A stretch of DNA of 64,000 nucleotides from Chromatocurvus sp046260765 (lineage in GTDB: Bacteria > Pseudomonadota > Gammaproteobacteria > Pseudomonadales > Halieaceae), in assembly GCA_046260765.1 (NCBI GenBank), contig JBHEOO010000009.1, positions 1-64,000 on the forward strand, given 5' to 3'. Both the position numbers and the translations under genes were made by a program. This document shows, piece after piece, positions 50,469 to 58,753 of this stretch (within the stretch, counting starts at the first letter, position 1; every line of letters starts with the position of its first letter). Under the pieces are notes generated by a model. It made no database searches. It worked only from the letters and a program-made list of their open reading frames with translations, and was not told where the DNA came from.

Positions 50469-51092
50469 TCAGTCTGTGAAAGGCGCGGTGTCACCCTTGC
50501 CCGCTCGCAGAATGACCGGCACGTCGTCGTACAGATCAATCACCGTGGTTGCCTCGAGGCCGCAGTAACCGCCGTCGATCACGAGATCGACATCGTGCTG
50601 CAGGGTATCGCGGATATCGTAGGGATCTATCAATGGCAGGTCTTCACCCGGCATGATCAGCGTGACGCTCATGATGGCTTCACCAAGATCGGCCAGCAGC
50701 GCCTGTGCAATCGCATTCTCCGGCACACGCAGTCCTACGGTCTTGCGCTTGGGATGCATCAGGCGTCGCGGCACCTCCGACGTGGCGCGAAGTATGAACG
50801 TGTACGGCCCCGGCGTATTGTTGCGTATCAGCCGGTACACCGCGTTGTCGACGCGCGCGAAGGTCGCCAGTTCTGACAGGTCGCGACAGACCAGCGTGAA
50901 ATTGTGGCCGTCGTCCAGGCGGCGTATGCGGCGTATGCGATCGAGCGCCGTCTTGTTGCCAATCTGGCAGCCCAGCGCATAGGCCGAGTCGGTCGGGTAC
51001 ACCACGACGCCGCCATTGCGAATGATATCCGTGGCCTGGCGCACAAGCCGCGCCTGGGGGTTGTCGGGATGGATCTGGAAAAACTGGCTCAC
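50469..51092 (-). CDS. yciO: YciO/Sua5/YrdC-family protein
   Basis: This 207-residue protein has the dsRNA-binding-like fold of L-threonylcarbamoyladenylate synthases. GGVVVYPTDSAYALGCQIGN is the nucleotide/bicarbonate pocket, and FTLVCRDLSELATFARVDN and PGPYTFILRATSEVPRR the family core. Length and neighbours (rnm, scpA, rluB) match E. coli YciO rather than the essential TsaC. Whether it makes tRNA t6A is uncertain; YciO does not replace TsaC well. Confidence 0.9.
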   Translation of the reverse strand: MSQFFQIHPDNPQARLVRQATDIIRNGGVVVYPTDSAYALGCQIGNKTALDRIRRIRRLDDGHNFTLVCRDLSELATFARVDNAVYRLIRNNTPGPYTFILRATSEVPRRLMHPKRKTVGLRVPENAIAQALLADLGEAIMSVTLIMPGEDLPLIDPYDIRDTLQHDVDLVIDGGYCGLEATTVIDLYDDVPVILRAGKGDTAPFTD

Positions 51093-51109
51093 GTCTGGCT
51101 CTTCTTCGG

Positions 51110-51991
51110 TTAGCCGGGGTTACCGGGGACTGTACCGCTGGACGGGCCGCCCGCCCGGGCCTGCAGCACATCAACGACATTGGGGACATCCGCCATCACT
51201 CGCGATTCTACACCGAGCGATGGACCGTAGGGGCTATCGCGGTGGAAATCGCTGCCCACGGAAGCATAAAGATTGAAGTCCGCGGCGAGCCTGGCCATGG
51301 CGCCGGTCTGCGCCGCCTCCTGTCTTCCACTGAGAATCTCGAGGCCGCGACCGCCCGCCGCTCGAAAATCCGTCAGCAGGCGCCGCAGCTTCATGCGCGT
51401 CAAGCGGTACTGCAGCGGGTGTGCCAGAACCGCGATACCGCCCGCCTCCGCCAGCCAGCCTGTGACGCTGGCCAGTGTTGGCCAGCATGCCTTCACGTCA
51501 CCGATCTTGCCGCGGCCGAGATAGCGATCGAAGGCGGCGCCCAGGTCAGGCACATGCCCCGCATCCACCATCCAGCGCGCAAAATGCGGACGACCTATCT
51601 GGGAGGTCCCCGCGCAGGCAATTGCGCCGGCCAGCGCGCCAGTAAAGCCGCGCTTTTCGAGACGGGATGCAATTTCCTCGGCACGCCCGGCGCGCGCCGC
51701 CTGCAGAAATGCAATGCCGTCGACCAGCGACGGCGCATTCGCATCGAAGCCGAGCCCGACAACATGCACGCCCACACCCGACCATTGACTCGACAGCTCG
51801 ACGCCGGACACCAGCGCAACACCAGATGCGCTTGCTGAATCGCAAATCTGTCGGTAGCCATCCACTGTGTCGTGATCGGTGACGGCGAGCATGGCGACGC
51901 CCGCCGCAGACGCCCTCGCCAGCAGCGCTGCAGGGGTCAGTGCACCATCTGACGCCAGCGTGTGGGTATGGAAGTCGACCACGGCAGTCAT
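51110..51991 (-). CDS. rnm: PHP-domain 5'-3' exoribonuclease RNase AM (YciV)
   Basis: This metal-dependent phosphoesterase has 293 residues. The PHP motifs are VDFHTHTLASDGALTP, AVTDHDTVDGY and VSGVELSS, with later ligands in VLAHPLQYR and SVGSDFH. E. coli RNase AM trims 5' ends of rRNAs and attacks short RNAs and pAp. I choose ATG 51991 (MTAVVDFHTH) over an upstream one at 52033, since the motif should be near the N-terminus. It is divergent from ispZ and followed by yciO, as in E. coli. Confidence 0.92.
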   Translation of the reverse strand: MTAVVDFHTHTLASDGALTPAALLARASAAGVAMLAVTDHDTVDGYRQICDSASASGVALVSGVELSSQWSGVGVHVVGLGFDANAPSLVDGIAFLQAARAGRAEEIASRLEKRGFTGALAGAIACAGTSQIGRPHFARWMVDAGHVPDLGAAFDRYLGRGKIGDVKACWPTLASVTGWLAEAGGIAVLAHPLQYRLTRMKLRRLLTDFRAAGGRGLEILSGRQEAAQTGAMARLAADFNLYASVGSDFHRDSPYGPSLGVESRVMADVPNVVDVLQARAGGPSSGTVPGNPG

Positions 51992-52098
51992 TACACTGCG
52001 CCGGACAGCGACACGGCGGCGCCCGCCGCACATGGCTTTAAAAACGCTATACTCACTTTCATGCTGACAAGTCTATCACGACAGGAAACCCGGTCCCC

Positions 52099-52695
52099 AT
52101 GAAACAACTGCTGGAATTCGTGCCGATCATCCTGTTTTTCATTGTCTACCAGCTCGACGGCGAAGCCCTGTCCGTCGGCGGCTGGACCCACGTCGTCGAT
52201 GGTATCTACACGGCGACCGCTGTACTGATTGCCGCAACTGCGGTTCAGGTGGTGCTTGCGTCATACCTGGCACGCAAACTGGACAAGCGCTCGGCGTGGA
52301 CGCTGGTTGCCGTGGCGGTATTCGGCGGTGCCACGCTGATTCTCCGCGACCAGACCTTTATTCAATGGAAGCCGACCATATTCAACTGGGCACTCGCGCT
52401 CGCCTTCGCCGCCTTCCACTTCATCGGCGATCGCAATCTCATGGAGCGCACACTCGGTGCGCAGCTGCAGCTGCCCAAGCCGGTATGGGCGCGACTCAAC
52501 CTGCTCTGGATCGCTAACTTTGCGATTGTCGGCGCCCTCAACCTCTGGGTAGCCTACAGCTTCAGCGAGGCAACCTGGGTGAGCTACAAACTGTATTCGG
52601 CTATCGGCTTCACGCTCCTGTTGACGGTACTCACCGCGCTTCTGGTCAGTCCGCATATCAAGCAGGTTGAAACATCCACCGGAGAAAGCGGCTGA
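52099..52695 (+). CDS. ispZ: Intracellular septation protein A / YciB
   Basis: This inner-membrane protein of 198 residues with five predicted helices belongs to the YciB/IspZ family. MKQLLEFVPIILFFIVYQLD is the conserved N-terminus, and LILRDQTFIQWKPTIFNWAL the core motif. It affects envelope integrity and division in several bacteria; its biochemical role is unknown. TATACT at 52048-52053 is a possible -10, about 50 bp upstream. yciI follows after 26 bp, the usual pairing. Confidence 0.95.
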   Translation: MKQLLEFVPIILFFIVYQLDGEALSVGGWTHVVDGIYTATAVLIAATAVQVVLASYLARKLDKRSAWTLVAVAVFGGATLILRDQTFIQWKPTIFNWALALAFAAFHFIGDRNLMERTLGAQLQLPKPVWARLNLLWIANFAIVGALNLWVAYSFSEATWVSYKLYSAIGFTLLLTVLTALLVSPHIKQVETSTGESG

Positions 52696-52721
52696 CACTG
52701 CACCCGCCGGGAGACGCCCGA

Positions 52722-53021
52722 ATGTATTACGCTATTATCGCCGAGGACGCCGCTGACAGCCTGGAAAAACGCAGGCAGACCCGCCCCGCCCATCTGCAAC
52801 GCATGCAGGCACTGGTGGACGCGGGGCGGGTTCTCGTGGCGGGTCCACACCCGGCGATCGACAATGCGGACCCTGGCTCTGCAGGGTTCACCGGCAGCCT
52901 CATCGTCGCGGAATTCGACAGCCTCGATGAGGCCACGACCTGGGCGAACGCTGACCCCTACGTGGAAGCGGGTATATTCAGCCGGGTCACCATCAAACCC
53001 TTTGTGCCCGTTCTGCCCTGA
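52722..53021 (+). CDS. yciI: YciI family protein
   Basis: This small cytoplasmic protein of 99 residues has the ferredoxin-like dimeric alpha-beta-barrel fold. YYAIIAEDAADSLEKR and RPAHLQRMQAL precede VLVAGPHPAID, with the His and Asp residues thought to form a putative active site in the family. No reaction is established. It lies next to ispZ, as in many gammaproteobacteria. Confidence 0.92.
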   Translation: MYYAIIAEDAADSLEKRRQTRPAHLQRMQALVDAGRVLVAGPHPAIDNADPGSAGFTGSLIVAEFDSLDEATTWANADPYVEAGIFSRVTIKPFVPVLP

Positions 53022-53081
53022 ATCCCGCTCGGCATGCTATTCTTGCGCGGGTTTTTGAACTGCAAAGAGGATGATTCCCTG

Positions 53082-53774
53082 ATGTTTGCCCTGCGTTCCC
53101 TGGCGCCTGCCCTGCGTGTGCTTGTCCTTGGCAGCCTGCTGCTCGGCCCTCTGGCACAGGCCCAGAACAGCGTCTTTGTCAGCGACGAGGTGTTCATCGT
53201 CCTGCATGCCGGCCCCGGCACCAATTACCGCTGGATCGCCAAGCTGAACCCGGGCACGGCGCTCACCTCTGCCGGCACGGCAGAGGATGGCGAATGGACC
53301 GAGGTCACCACCGCAACAGGCACCAGTGGCTGGGTGCAAAGCGAATTTCTCAGCCGGGAAAAGCCCGCGCAGGTTCTGCTGCCCGAAGTGCAGCGCCGAC
53401 TGGCAACGCTGGAAGAACGCAATGCGGCTCTGCGCGTTGAACTCGATGCGGCTTCGCAGGCGCGGGAGAACAACGCAGAGCTGGCAACGACGACACAGGC
53501 AGAGCTGCAGTCCACCGCAGAGGAACTGGCAGCGCTGAAGAAAACCTCGAGCCGGGCGATTCAGCTGGACACGGACAACCGTCGACTTGTCGAGGACGTG
53601 GAGACGCTGCGCTCGGAGGTCGATATGCTCAAGGCCGACAACCAGCGACTGTCAGAAAAACTCCGCAGCGGGGCGTTTCTCGACGGTGCCCTCGCGGTCT
53701 TGCTCGGCGTCGGCATCACGCTGGTCGTGCCCCGCCTCTGGCCACGCCGGCGCAGCAGTTCAAGCTGGGCCTGA
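53082..53774 (+). CDS. SH3-domain membrane-anchored protein (TIGR04211/YgiM type)
   Basis: This 230-residue protein has a signal peptide (LVLGSLLLGPLAQA), a bacterial SH3 domain (NSVFVSDEVFIVLHAGPGTN through SGWVQSEFLS, about residues 28-95), a coiled coil of about 90 residues rich in Glu/Leu/Ala, and a C-terminal transmembrane helix (FLDGALAVLLGVGITLVVP) with a short Arg-rich tail. This layout is that of TIGR04211 proteins such as E. coli YgiM. Function unknown; binding to peptidoglycan or envelope partners is suggested. ATG 53082 is preferred because it begins the signal peptide. Confidence 0.88.
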   Translation: MFALRSLAPALRVLVLGSLLLGPLAQAQNSVFVSDEVFIVLHAGPGTNYRWIAKLNPGTALTSAGTAEDGEWTEVTTATGTSGWVQSEFLSREKPAQVLLPEVQRRLATLEERNAALRVELDAASQARENNAELATTTQAELQSTAEELAALKKTSSRAIQLDTDNRRLVEDVETLRSEVDMLKADNQRLSEKLRSGAFLDGALAVLLGVGITLVVPRLWPRRRSSSSWA

Positions 53775-53822
53775 TACATGCAGAGGTTTTTGCAAACGTT
53801 TATGCAGCACAAGAGAGTATCC

Positions 53823-54407
53823 ATGCAGAAAATCCGACTTCTGGCATCGTCCATTCTTGCCCTGGCGCTGCTTTTCTCAACGCAGGCACAGGCGCAGACA
53901 CCGCTGCCCAACCCGCAGGTGGTGATCGCTACCAACCACGGCAAGGTTACCCTGCGCCTGTTTCGCGATAAAGCGCCTGTAACGGTGGAAAACTTCCTCG
54001 CCTACGTTGATGAAGGCTTCTACGACGGTACCATTTTCCACCGGGTGATCGCGGATTTCATGATTCAGGGTGGAGGTTTTCTGCCCGACATGACGCAAAA
54101 GCCAACGCGTGACCCTATCGTCAACGAGAGCCGCAATCGCCTGCACAACGTGCGGGGCTCAATTGCCATGGCACGGACCGGCGACCCGGATTCCGCCACT
54201 GCCCAGTTCTTTATCAACCAGCGCACCAATCTGCAGCTCGACTGGAGCCCTGCTGACGCGGGATACACGGTATTCGGCGAGGTCACGGATGGCATGTCCG
54301 TGGTCGACTACATCACCACGGCGCCGGTGACGCGCGTCAACGGCATGAGTGACGTCCCGGAAGAACCGGTCATCATTGAATCCGTGCGACGCAAGAGCCT
54401 GCTGTGA
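53823..54407 (+). CDS. Periplasmic peptidylprolyl isomerase (cyclophilin type)
   Basis: This secreted cyclophilin of 194 residues assists protein folding by turning Xaa-Pro bonds. The signal peptide is LLASSILALALLFSTQAQA. FHRVIADFMIQGGGF is the catalytic core with the key Arg, and ARTGDPDSATAQFFIN matches the PpiA-like bacterial group. An upstream in-frame ATG at 53778 would place extra residues ahead of the signal peptide. Its last codons overlap the pdxJ GTG start by 4 bp, an unusual coupling. Confidence 0.92.
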   Translation: MQKIRLLASSILALALLFSTQAQAQTPLPNPQVVIATNHGKVTLRLFRDKAPVTVENFLAYVDEGFYDGTIFHRVIADFMIQGGGFLPDMTQKPTRDPIVNESRNRLHNVRGSIAMARTGDPDSATAQFFINQRTNLQLDWSPADAGYTVFGEVTDGMSVVDYITTAPVTRVNGMSDVPEEPVIIESVRRKSLL

Positions 54408-55171
54408 CAGCGCTCAGCATCAACCTCAACAAGATTGCCCTGATACGCAATTCCCGGGACACGCGTTATCCGGATATTCCACAGCATGCAAAAATCTGCA
54501 TAGAGGCGGGAGCCGACGGCATCACCGTCCATCCGCGGCCGGATCAGCGCCATATCCGTGTTCAGGATTGCCACGATCTCGCGGCCATGCTGTCGGTCGA
54601 GTTCAATATCGAGGGCAATCCCTTCGCCGGACCGCGGCGCAGTGATCGCGCCGGCGTTGGTGATTATCCGGGCTTCATGCCTCTGGTGCGTGAGTTGCGC
54701 CCCGCCCAGGCGACACTGGTGCCGGATGGCGATGATCAGCTGACGTCGGATCACGGTTTCGACCTGCGTCGCGATGGCGAGCGGGTCTCTGAGATTGTGG
54801 CAGAGCTCCGTTCACTGGGCGTTCGCAGCAGCCTGTTCATGGACCCAGACGCCACCCAGATACGACTTGCGGCAGAAACCGGGGCCGACCGCATTGAACT
54901 CTACACCGAGCGCTATGCGCAGGCCGTTGCCAGGCACGCGGATGCGGCCGGCGTGCTCGAGCAGTACCGCACGGCTGCGGCCCTTGCCGTTGAACTCGGC
55001 CTCGGCGTGAACGCCGGCCACGATCTCAATCTGCACAACCTGCCCGCCTTCGCCACCATACCGGGGCTGCTGGAGGTCTCCATAGGGCACGCACTCACTG
55101 TGGATGCGCTGCAAATGGGTCTGGCCGAAGCCGTGAAAGCCTATCAGCGCGCGCTCGGAAAAACGGCCTGA
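54404..55171 (+). CDS. pdxJ: Pyridoxine 5'-phosphate synthase, Bacteroidetes-like type
   Basis: The enzyme condenses 1-deoxyxylulose-5-phosphate with aminoacetone phosphate to form pyridoxine phosphate. It has 255 residues in a TIM barrel, with ITVHPRPDQRHIR, FNIEGN (catalytic Glu) and GVNAGHDLN (His). The start SINLNKIALIRNSRDT has Lys where the E. coli type has the active-site His (NIDHIA), and TLVPDGDDQLTSDHGFD is the form known from Bacteroidetes. The GTG start overlaps the cyclophilin stop. It is not in the usual rnc-era-recO-pdxJ operon. A second, canonical copy elsewhere cannot be excluded. Confidence 0.93.
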   Translation: MTALSINLNKIALIRNSRDTRYPDIPQHAKICIEAGADGITVHPRPDQRHIRVQDCHDLAAMLSVEFNIEGNPFAGPRRSDRAGVGDYPGFMPLVRELRPAQATLVPDGDDQLTSDHGFDLRRDGERVSEIVAELRSLGVRSSLFMDPDATQIRLAAETGADRIELYTERYAQAVARHADAAGVLEQYRTAAALAVELGLGVNAGHDLNLHNLPAFATIPGLLEVSIGHALTVDALQMGLAEAVKAYQRALGKTA

Positions 55172-55214
55172 CGGCCCGGGCACCCCGGGCCTGCTGCCCA
55201 CCGCTGGATACCCT

Positions 55215-55874
55215 ATGGAAATGCCACCCTACCTGGTGCCGCACAGCAACGAGCCTATACAGATCCTGTATCGCGATGCAGACCTGCTACTGGTGCGCAA
55301 ACCTGACCTGCTGCTGTCGGTCCCCGGCAGGCACCCTCTCAACCGGGACTGCCTGATTACGCGCCTGCAGGCGGACTACCCATCGGCACGCACGGTTCAC
55401 CGTCTGGATCTCGACACCTCCGGGATCATGATCATTGCACTGTCAGAGCACAGCCAGTCAGTGCTGGGACGCCTGTTCCAGGAACGCCGCATATGCAAGG
55501 AATACCAGGCGGTGGTGTATGGCCGGGTCGCAGCCGACAGCGGCGAAATTGATCTGCCGATTGCCCGGGACTGGGAAAACCGGCCAAAGCAGAAAATCTG
55601 CAGTGAGACCGGCAGGCACGCGCTGACCTATTACACCGTGACCGAGCGTGGGCCAGACCACACGCGGCTGCTACTTGAGCCTGTCACCGGACGTTCCCAC
55701 CAGTTGCGTATCCACACTGCCAGCCTGGGTCACCCGATTCTTGGCTGCGACATGTACGCCCACCCGCAGGCGCTGGCCATGGCACCGCGCCTGCTGCTGC
55801 ATGCGTCACGCATCGCCTTTCCGCACCCGAATACCGAAGAGTGGATGGACGTCAGCTGCCCACCACCCTTCTGA
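55215..55874 (+). CDS. rluA: Dual-specificity pseudouridine synthase RluA
   Basis: This 219-residue enzyme is the same length as E. coli RluA and similar throughout. The catalytic Asp is in VHRLDLDTSGIMIIAL; ENRPKQKICSETGRHALT and PVTGRSHQLRIH are RluA-specific blocks. There is no S4 domain, as in RluA and unlike RluC/RluD. The expected targets are U746 of 23S rRNA and U32 of some tRNAs. It follows pdxJ by 43 bp on the same strand. Confidence 0.93.
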   Translation: MEMPPYLVPHSNEPIQILYRDADLLLVRKPDLLLSVPGRHPLNRDCLITRLQADYPSARTVHRLDLDTSGIMIIALSEHSQSVLGRLFQERRICKEYQAVVYGRVAADSGEIDLPIARDWENRPKQKICSETGRHALTYYTVTERGPDHTRLLLEPVTGRSHQLRIHTASLGHPILGCDMYAHPQALAMAPRLLLHASRIAFPHPNTEEWMDVSCPPPF

Positions 55875-55972
55875 GGAACCTGCGCACTGCAGAACCCGTG
55901 CACTGACGAACCTGTCCATGGGCGACTGCGTGCAACTGGGCTAGACTAGTGAAAATCGCAGGATGCTCCTCA

Positions 55973-56476
55973 GTGATAAAAAGCAATCGTTCAGACAATC
56001 GCGTTGTCATTGTCGCCAAGCCCAACCACTCGTCCTCCTGGCGGGCCAACAAACTGGCGCTGTTCGCGCTTGCCGTACCCTCACTCGGTGCCGCCGTTGG
56101 CTTTACCGCACTGGGCGCCTGGCCTATTCTGCCGTTCGCCGGGCTCGAACTCGCTGCCCTGGGGTCCGCCCTGTACTACGTCAACTGGAAACTCGAGTAT
56201 CGCCAGGTCATCACGCTCAGCGAAGACAGCGTGCGCATCGACAAAGGCTACTACGCACCCCGGCAAACCTGGCAGTTCGACCGGCGCGAGGCGTCCCTGG
56301 CGGTCACCCCCGAGGCCCATCCCTGGGAGGGACCCGGCATGGCGCTGCACGACAACATGGACGCCGTGCCGGTGGGCGAATTCCTGAACCGTGAAGAGGC
56401 GCTGTCGCTGCTTTCGCTGCTGCGAAAAGAGGTGCGCGTCGGCACTCACAGTGCACGAACGCGGCTATTGGTGTAA
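55973..56476 (+). CDS. DUF2244 family membrane protein
   Basis: This protein has two adjacent membrane helices (LALFALAVPSLGAAVGFTAL and a following one) and a soluble C-terminal domain with VITLSEDSVRIDKGYY and WQFDRREASLAV, typical of DUF2244. These proteins occur beside cytochrome-oxidase genes in some Alphaproteobacteria, but not here. The start is uncertain: GTG at 55973 has AGGA nine bases upstream; GTG at 55949 is also in frame. The length is 167 residues from 55973. Function unknown. Confidence 0.8.
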   Translation: MIKSNRSDNRVVIVAKPNHSSSWRANKLALFALAVPSLGAAVGFTALGAWPILPFAGLELAALGSALYYVNWKLEYRQVITLSEDSVRIDKGYYAPRQTWQFDRREASLAVTPEAHPWEGPGMALHDNMDAVPVGEFLNREEALSLLSLLRKEVRVGTHSARTRLLV

Positions 56477-56545
56477 CGGTCCCGAGCTGCCCAGCCCCTG
56501 TCCCTGCCTCCTGCCTCCTGCCTGAGGCAGCCGGAATCCGGCCGG

Positions 56546-56576
56546 TTGCACGGTAGACGCTGCGCGGCGGTATAAT
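56546..56576 (+). promoter_or_regulatory. Promoter of the rimO-rsmE unit
   Basis: TTGCAC (56546-56551) and a perfect TATAAT (56571-56576) are 19 bp apart, slightly long but with a perfect -10. Transcription would start near 56583 and give a leader of about 20-40 bases. The preceding 56477-56545 region contains repeats of CCTGCCT and the palindrome CTGCCTGAGGCAG, which may end the DUF2244 transcript. Confidence 0.65.
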
Positions 56577-56604
56577 CCGCTTTCATTTTTTTCGGAACAC
56601 CCTC

Positions 56605-56632
56605 ATGTCGAGCAACCCTAATGTCTAGCAAC
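56605..56632 (+). repeat. 16-bp tandem duplication at the rimO start with a seven-codon minicistron
   Basis: ATGTCGAGCAAC and ATGTCTAGCAAC lie 16 bp apart. The first copy has the better ribosome site (GGAA about ten bases upstream) but its frame reads only seven codons and stops at TAG 56626-56628, inside the start of rimO. The second copy is the rimO start. Both copies begin Met-Ser-Ser-Asn. Confidence 0.7.
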
Positions 56633-57937
56633 AAGGTCGGCTTCATCAGCCTGGGCTGCCCCAAGGCGCTGGTGGACTCCGAGCGCATACTCACGCAGCT
56701 GAAGCTGGACGGCTACGATATCGTCCCCACCTACGAGGATGCCGACGTCGTGGTGGTGAATACCTGCGGATTCATCGACAGCGCCAAGCAGGAGTCTCTC
56801 GACGCCATCCACGAGGCGGTCAGCGAGAACGGTCGCGTGGTCGTCACCGGCTGCATGGGTACCGGCAGTGATGCCGAGATCATCAAGGAGCGCTATCCCG
56901 GCGTCCTCAACGTGTCCGGCCCGGCCGCCTACGAGGAAGTGGTCTCGGCGGTGCACACCCACGTGCCGACGACGCGGGAGCATAACCCTTTCACTGATCT
57001 GGTGCCCGGCACGGGGCTGCGTCTGACGCCGCGTCATTATGCCTACCTGAAGATCTCCGAGGGCTGCAATCATCGCTGCCGTTTCTGCATCATCCCGTCC
57101 ATGCGCGGGGATCTCGTCAGCCGCCCAATCGGTGACGTGATGGCGGAGGCCGAGGGACTGGTGCGCAGCGGTGTGCGCGAACTGTTGGTCATTTCCCAGG
57201 ACACGAGCGCCTATGGTCTGGATCTGCGCTACCGGACCGGGTTCTGGGACGGGCGCCCGCTGAAAACCGATTTTCTGTCACTCTGCTCGGCGCTGGGCGA
57301 ACTCGGCGTCTGGGTCCGTCTGCACTATGTCTATCCCTATCCACACGTGGACAGGGTGCTGCCGCTCATGGCGCAAGGCAAAATACTGCCCTACCTGGAC
57401 ATTCCCTTCCAGCACGGCAGTCCGGCGGTGCTCAAGCGCATGCGCCGTCCCGCCGCCGCCGAGAAAGTGCTCGACCGCATTCAGGACTGGCGTCGGCAGT
57501 GCCCTGACCTGACCCTTCGCAGCACCTTCATTGTCGGATTTCCGGGTGAAACCGAGGCGGAATTTCAGGAGTTGCTCGACTTTCTGCAGGCGGCGCAGCT
57601 CGATCGCGTGGGCTGCTTCCAGTACTCGCCGGTGGCCGGCGCGGCCGCCAACGATCTGCCGGACCCGGTGTCCGAGGCCGTCAAGCAGGAGCGCTGGGAG
57701 CGCTTCATGGAAACACAGCAGGTCATCTCTGCGAATCGGCAGGCGGCAAAGATCGGTCGCTGGATCGAGGTGCTGATTGACAGCGTCGATGACAGCGGCG
57801 CCACTGGCCGCTCCCGGGCCGATGCGCCGGAAATCGACGGCCTGGTGCATCTCGAGGGTGTCACCGACCTGCAGCCCGGTGACATTGTCGAGGCGCAGGT
57901 CACGGCGGCGGATGAGTACGACCTGTGGGCTGGTTGA
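56621..57937 (+). CDS. rimO: Ribosomal protein S12 methylthiotransferase RimO
   Basis: This radical-SAM enzyme adds a methylthio group to Asp89 of ribosomal protein S12. It has 438 residues: an N-terminal UPF0004 domain (VGFISLGCPKALVDSERIL; Cys in VVVNTCGF and VVTGCMG), a radical-SAM motif CNHRCRFC, and a C-terminal TRAM domain. Two [4Fe-4S] clusters are expected. The start is the ATG at 56621, just inside a duplicated start region. rsmE follows within 10 bp. Confidence 0.97.
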   Translation: MSSNKVGFISLGCPKALVDSERILTQLKLDGYDIVPTYEDADVVVVNTCGFIDSAKQESLDAIHEAVSENGRVVVTGCMGTGSDAEIIKERYPGVLNVSGPAAYEEVVSAVHTHVPTTREHNPFTDLVPGTGLRLTPRHYAYLKISEGCNHRCRFCIIPSMRGDLVSRPIGDVMAEAEGLVRSGVRELLVISQDTSAYGLDLRYRTGFWDGRPLKTDFLSLCSALGELGVWVRLHYVYPYPHVDRVLPLMAQGKILPYLDIPFQHGSPAVLKRMRRPAAAEKVLDRIQDWRRQCPDLTLRSTFIVGFPGETEAEFQELLDFLQAAQLDRVGCFQYSPVAGAAANDLPDPVSEAVKQERWERFMETQQVISANRQAAKIGRWIEVLIDSVDDSGATGRSRADAPEIDGLVHLEGVTDLQPGDIVEAQVTAADEYDLWAG

Positions 57938-57944
57938 GCCGGCA

Positions 57945-58667
57945 TTGAACATACTGCTGTTCTCGCCGGAGGAGCGCATTGCAGGCCGGGCGGAAATCCG
58001 GCTCAGCGGCTCACGTGCCCGGCATCTCCGCGAAGTGTTCGGGGCCACACCGGGCAAGCGGCTGCGGGCCGGCGAAATCGGCGGCGCTATCGGCGAGGCC
58101 ACGCTGGAATCCATCGACAACAATAGCGTTACGCTCAGTTTCTGCGCACAACACGAGGCGCCGGCAAAACGTCCGCTGACCGTGGTTCTCGCGCTGCCCC
58201 GACCGAAGATGCTGCGCCGGATGCTGCGCACAGTCGCCGAGACCGGCGTGCGCGAGCTGCACCTGGTGAACGCCCAGCGGGTCGAGAAAAGCTACTGGCA
58301 GTCGGGCCTGCTCGACGCCGCAACCCTGGAACAGTATCTGCTTGCCGGCCTTGAACAGTCGATGGACAGCGTGCTGCCAGAGCTTCAGGTACACCGGGGA
58401 TTCCGACCATTTGCCGAAGACAGGCTGCCCGCGCTGTCCCGGGGACGGCGTGCCCTGCTCGCCCACCCGACGGCAGACACGCCCTGCCCTGCCGGCGGCG
58501 ACACAGACACCCTGCTGATGATCGGCCCCGAAGGAGGGTTCATCGACTACGAAGTGGACCTCGCCCTGCGCGCAGGGCTGCATCCGGTAGGCCTTGGCAC
58601 CCGCATTCTGCGCGCGGAGACCGCACTGACCGCAATCCTCGGGCGCTTCCTGACCGGGGCCGCCTAG
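57945..58667 (+). CDS. rsmE: 16S rRNA (uracil(1498)-N(3))-methyltransferase RsmE
   Basis: This SPOUT-class enzyme of about 240 residues methylates U1498. RARHLREVFGATPGKRLRAG is the N-terminal PUA-like domain; LLMIGPEGGFIDYEV and GLGTRILRAETALTAILGRF form the knotted SAM site. The start is not certain: TTG at 57945 (MNILLFSPEE) matches the family; an in-frame ATG at 57912 would overlap rimO by 26 bp and add 11 residues. Its last 22 bases, with the stop, are copied in the repeat that follows. Confidence 0.92.
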   Translation: MNILLFSPEERIAGRAEIRLSGSRARHLREVFGATPGKRLRAGEIGGAIGEATLESIDNNSVTLSFCAQHEAPAKRPLTVVLALPRPKMLRRMLRTVAETGVRELHLVNAQRVEKSYWQSGLLDAATLEQYLLAGLEQSMDSVLPELQVHRGFRPFAEDRLPALSRGRRALLAHPTADTPCPAGGDTDTLLMIGPEGGFIDYEVDLALRAGLHPVGLGTRILRAETALTAILGRFLTGAA

Positions 58668-58737
58668 CTTGCTCGCAAGGGTCGCCTAGCTCTTCCTCAC
58701 CGGGGCCGCCTGACTCTTCCTCACCGGGGGCGCCCAG
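58646..58737. repeat. Tandem repeat formed from the 3' end of rsmE, stops retained
   Basis: Four units of 22, 22, 24 and 24 bp: the first is the rsmE end CTTCCTGACCGGGGCCGCC plus TAG, and the next three continue outside the gene with CCTAG, CCTGA and CCCAG ends. The third and fourth share CTCTTCCTCACCGGGG. The array fills the space between rsmE and the convergent msrA gene and parallels the array after pckA. Confidence 0.7.
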
Positions 58738-58753
58738 GGGCCCCACAGCGCAC

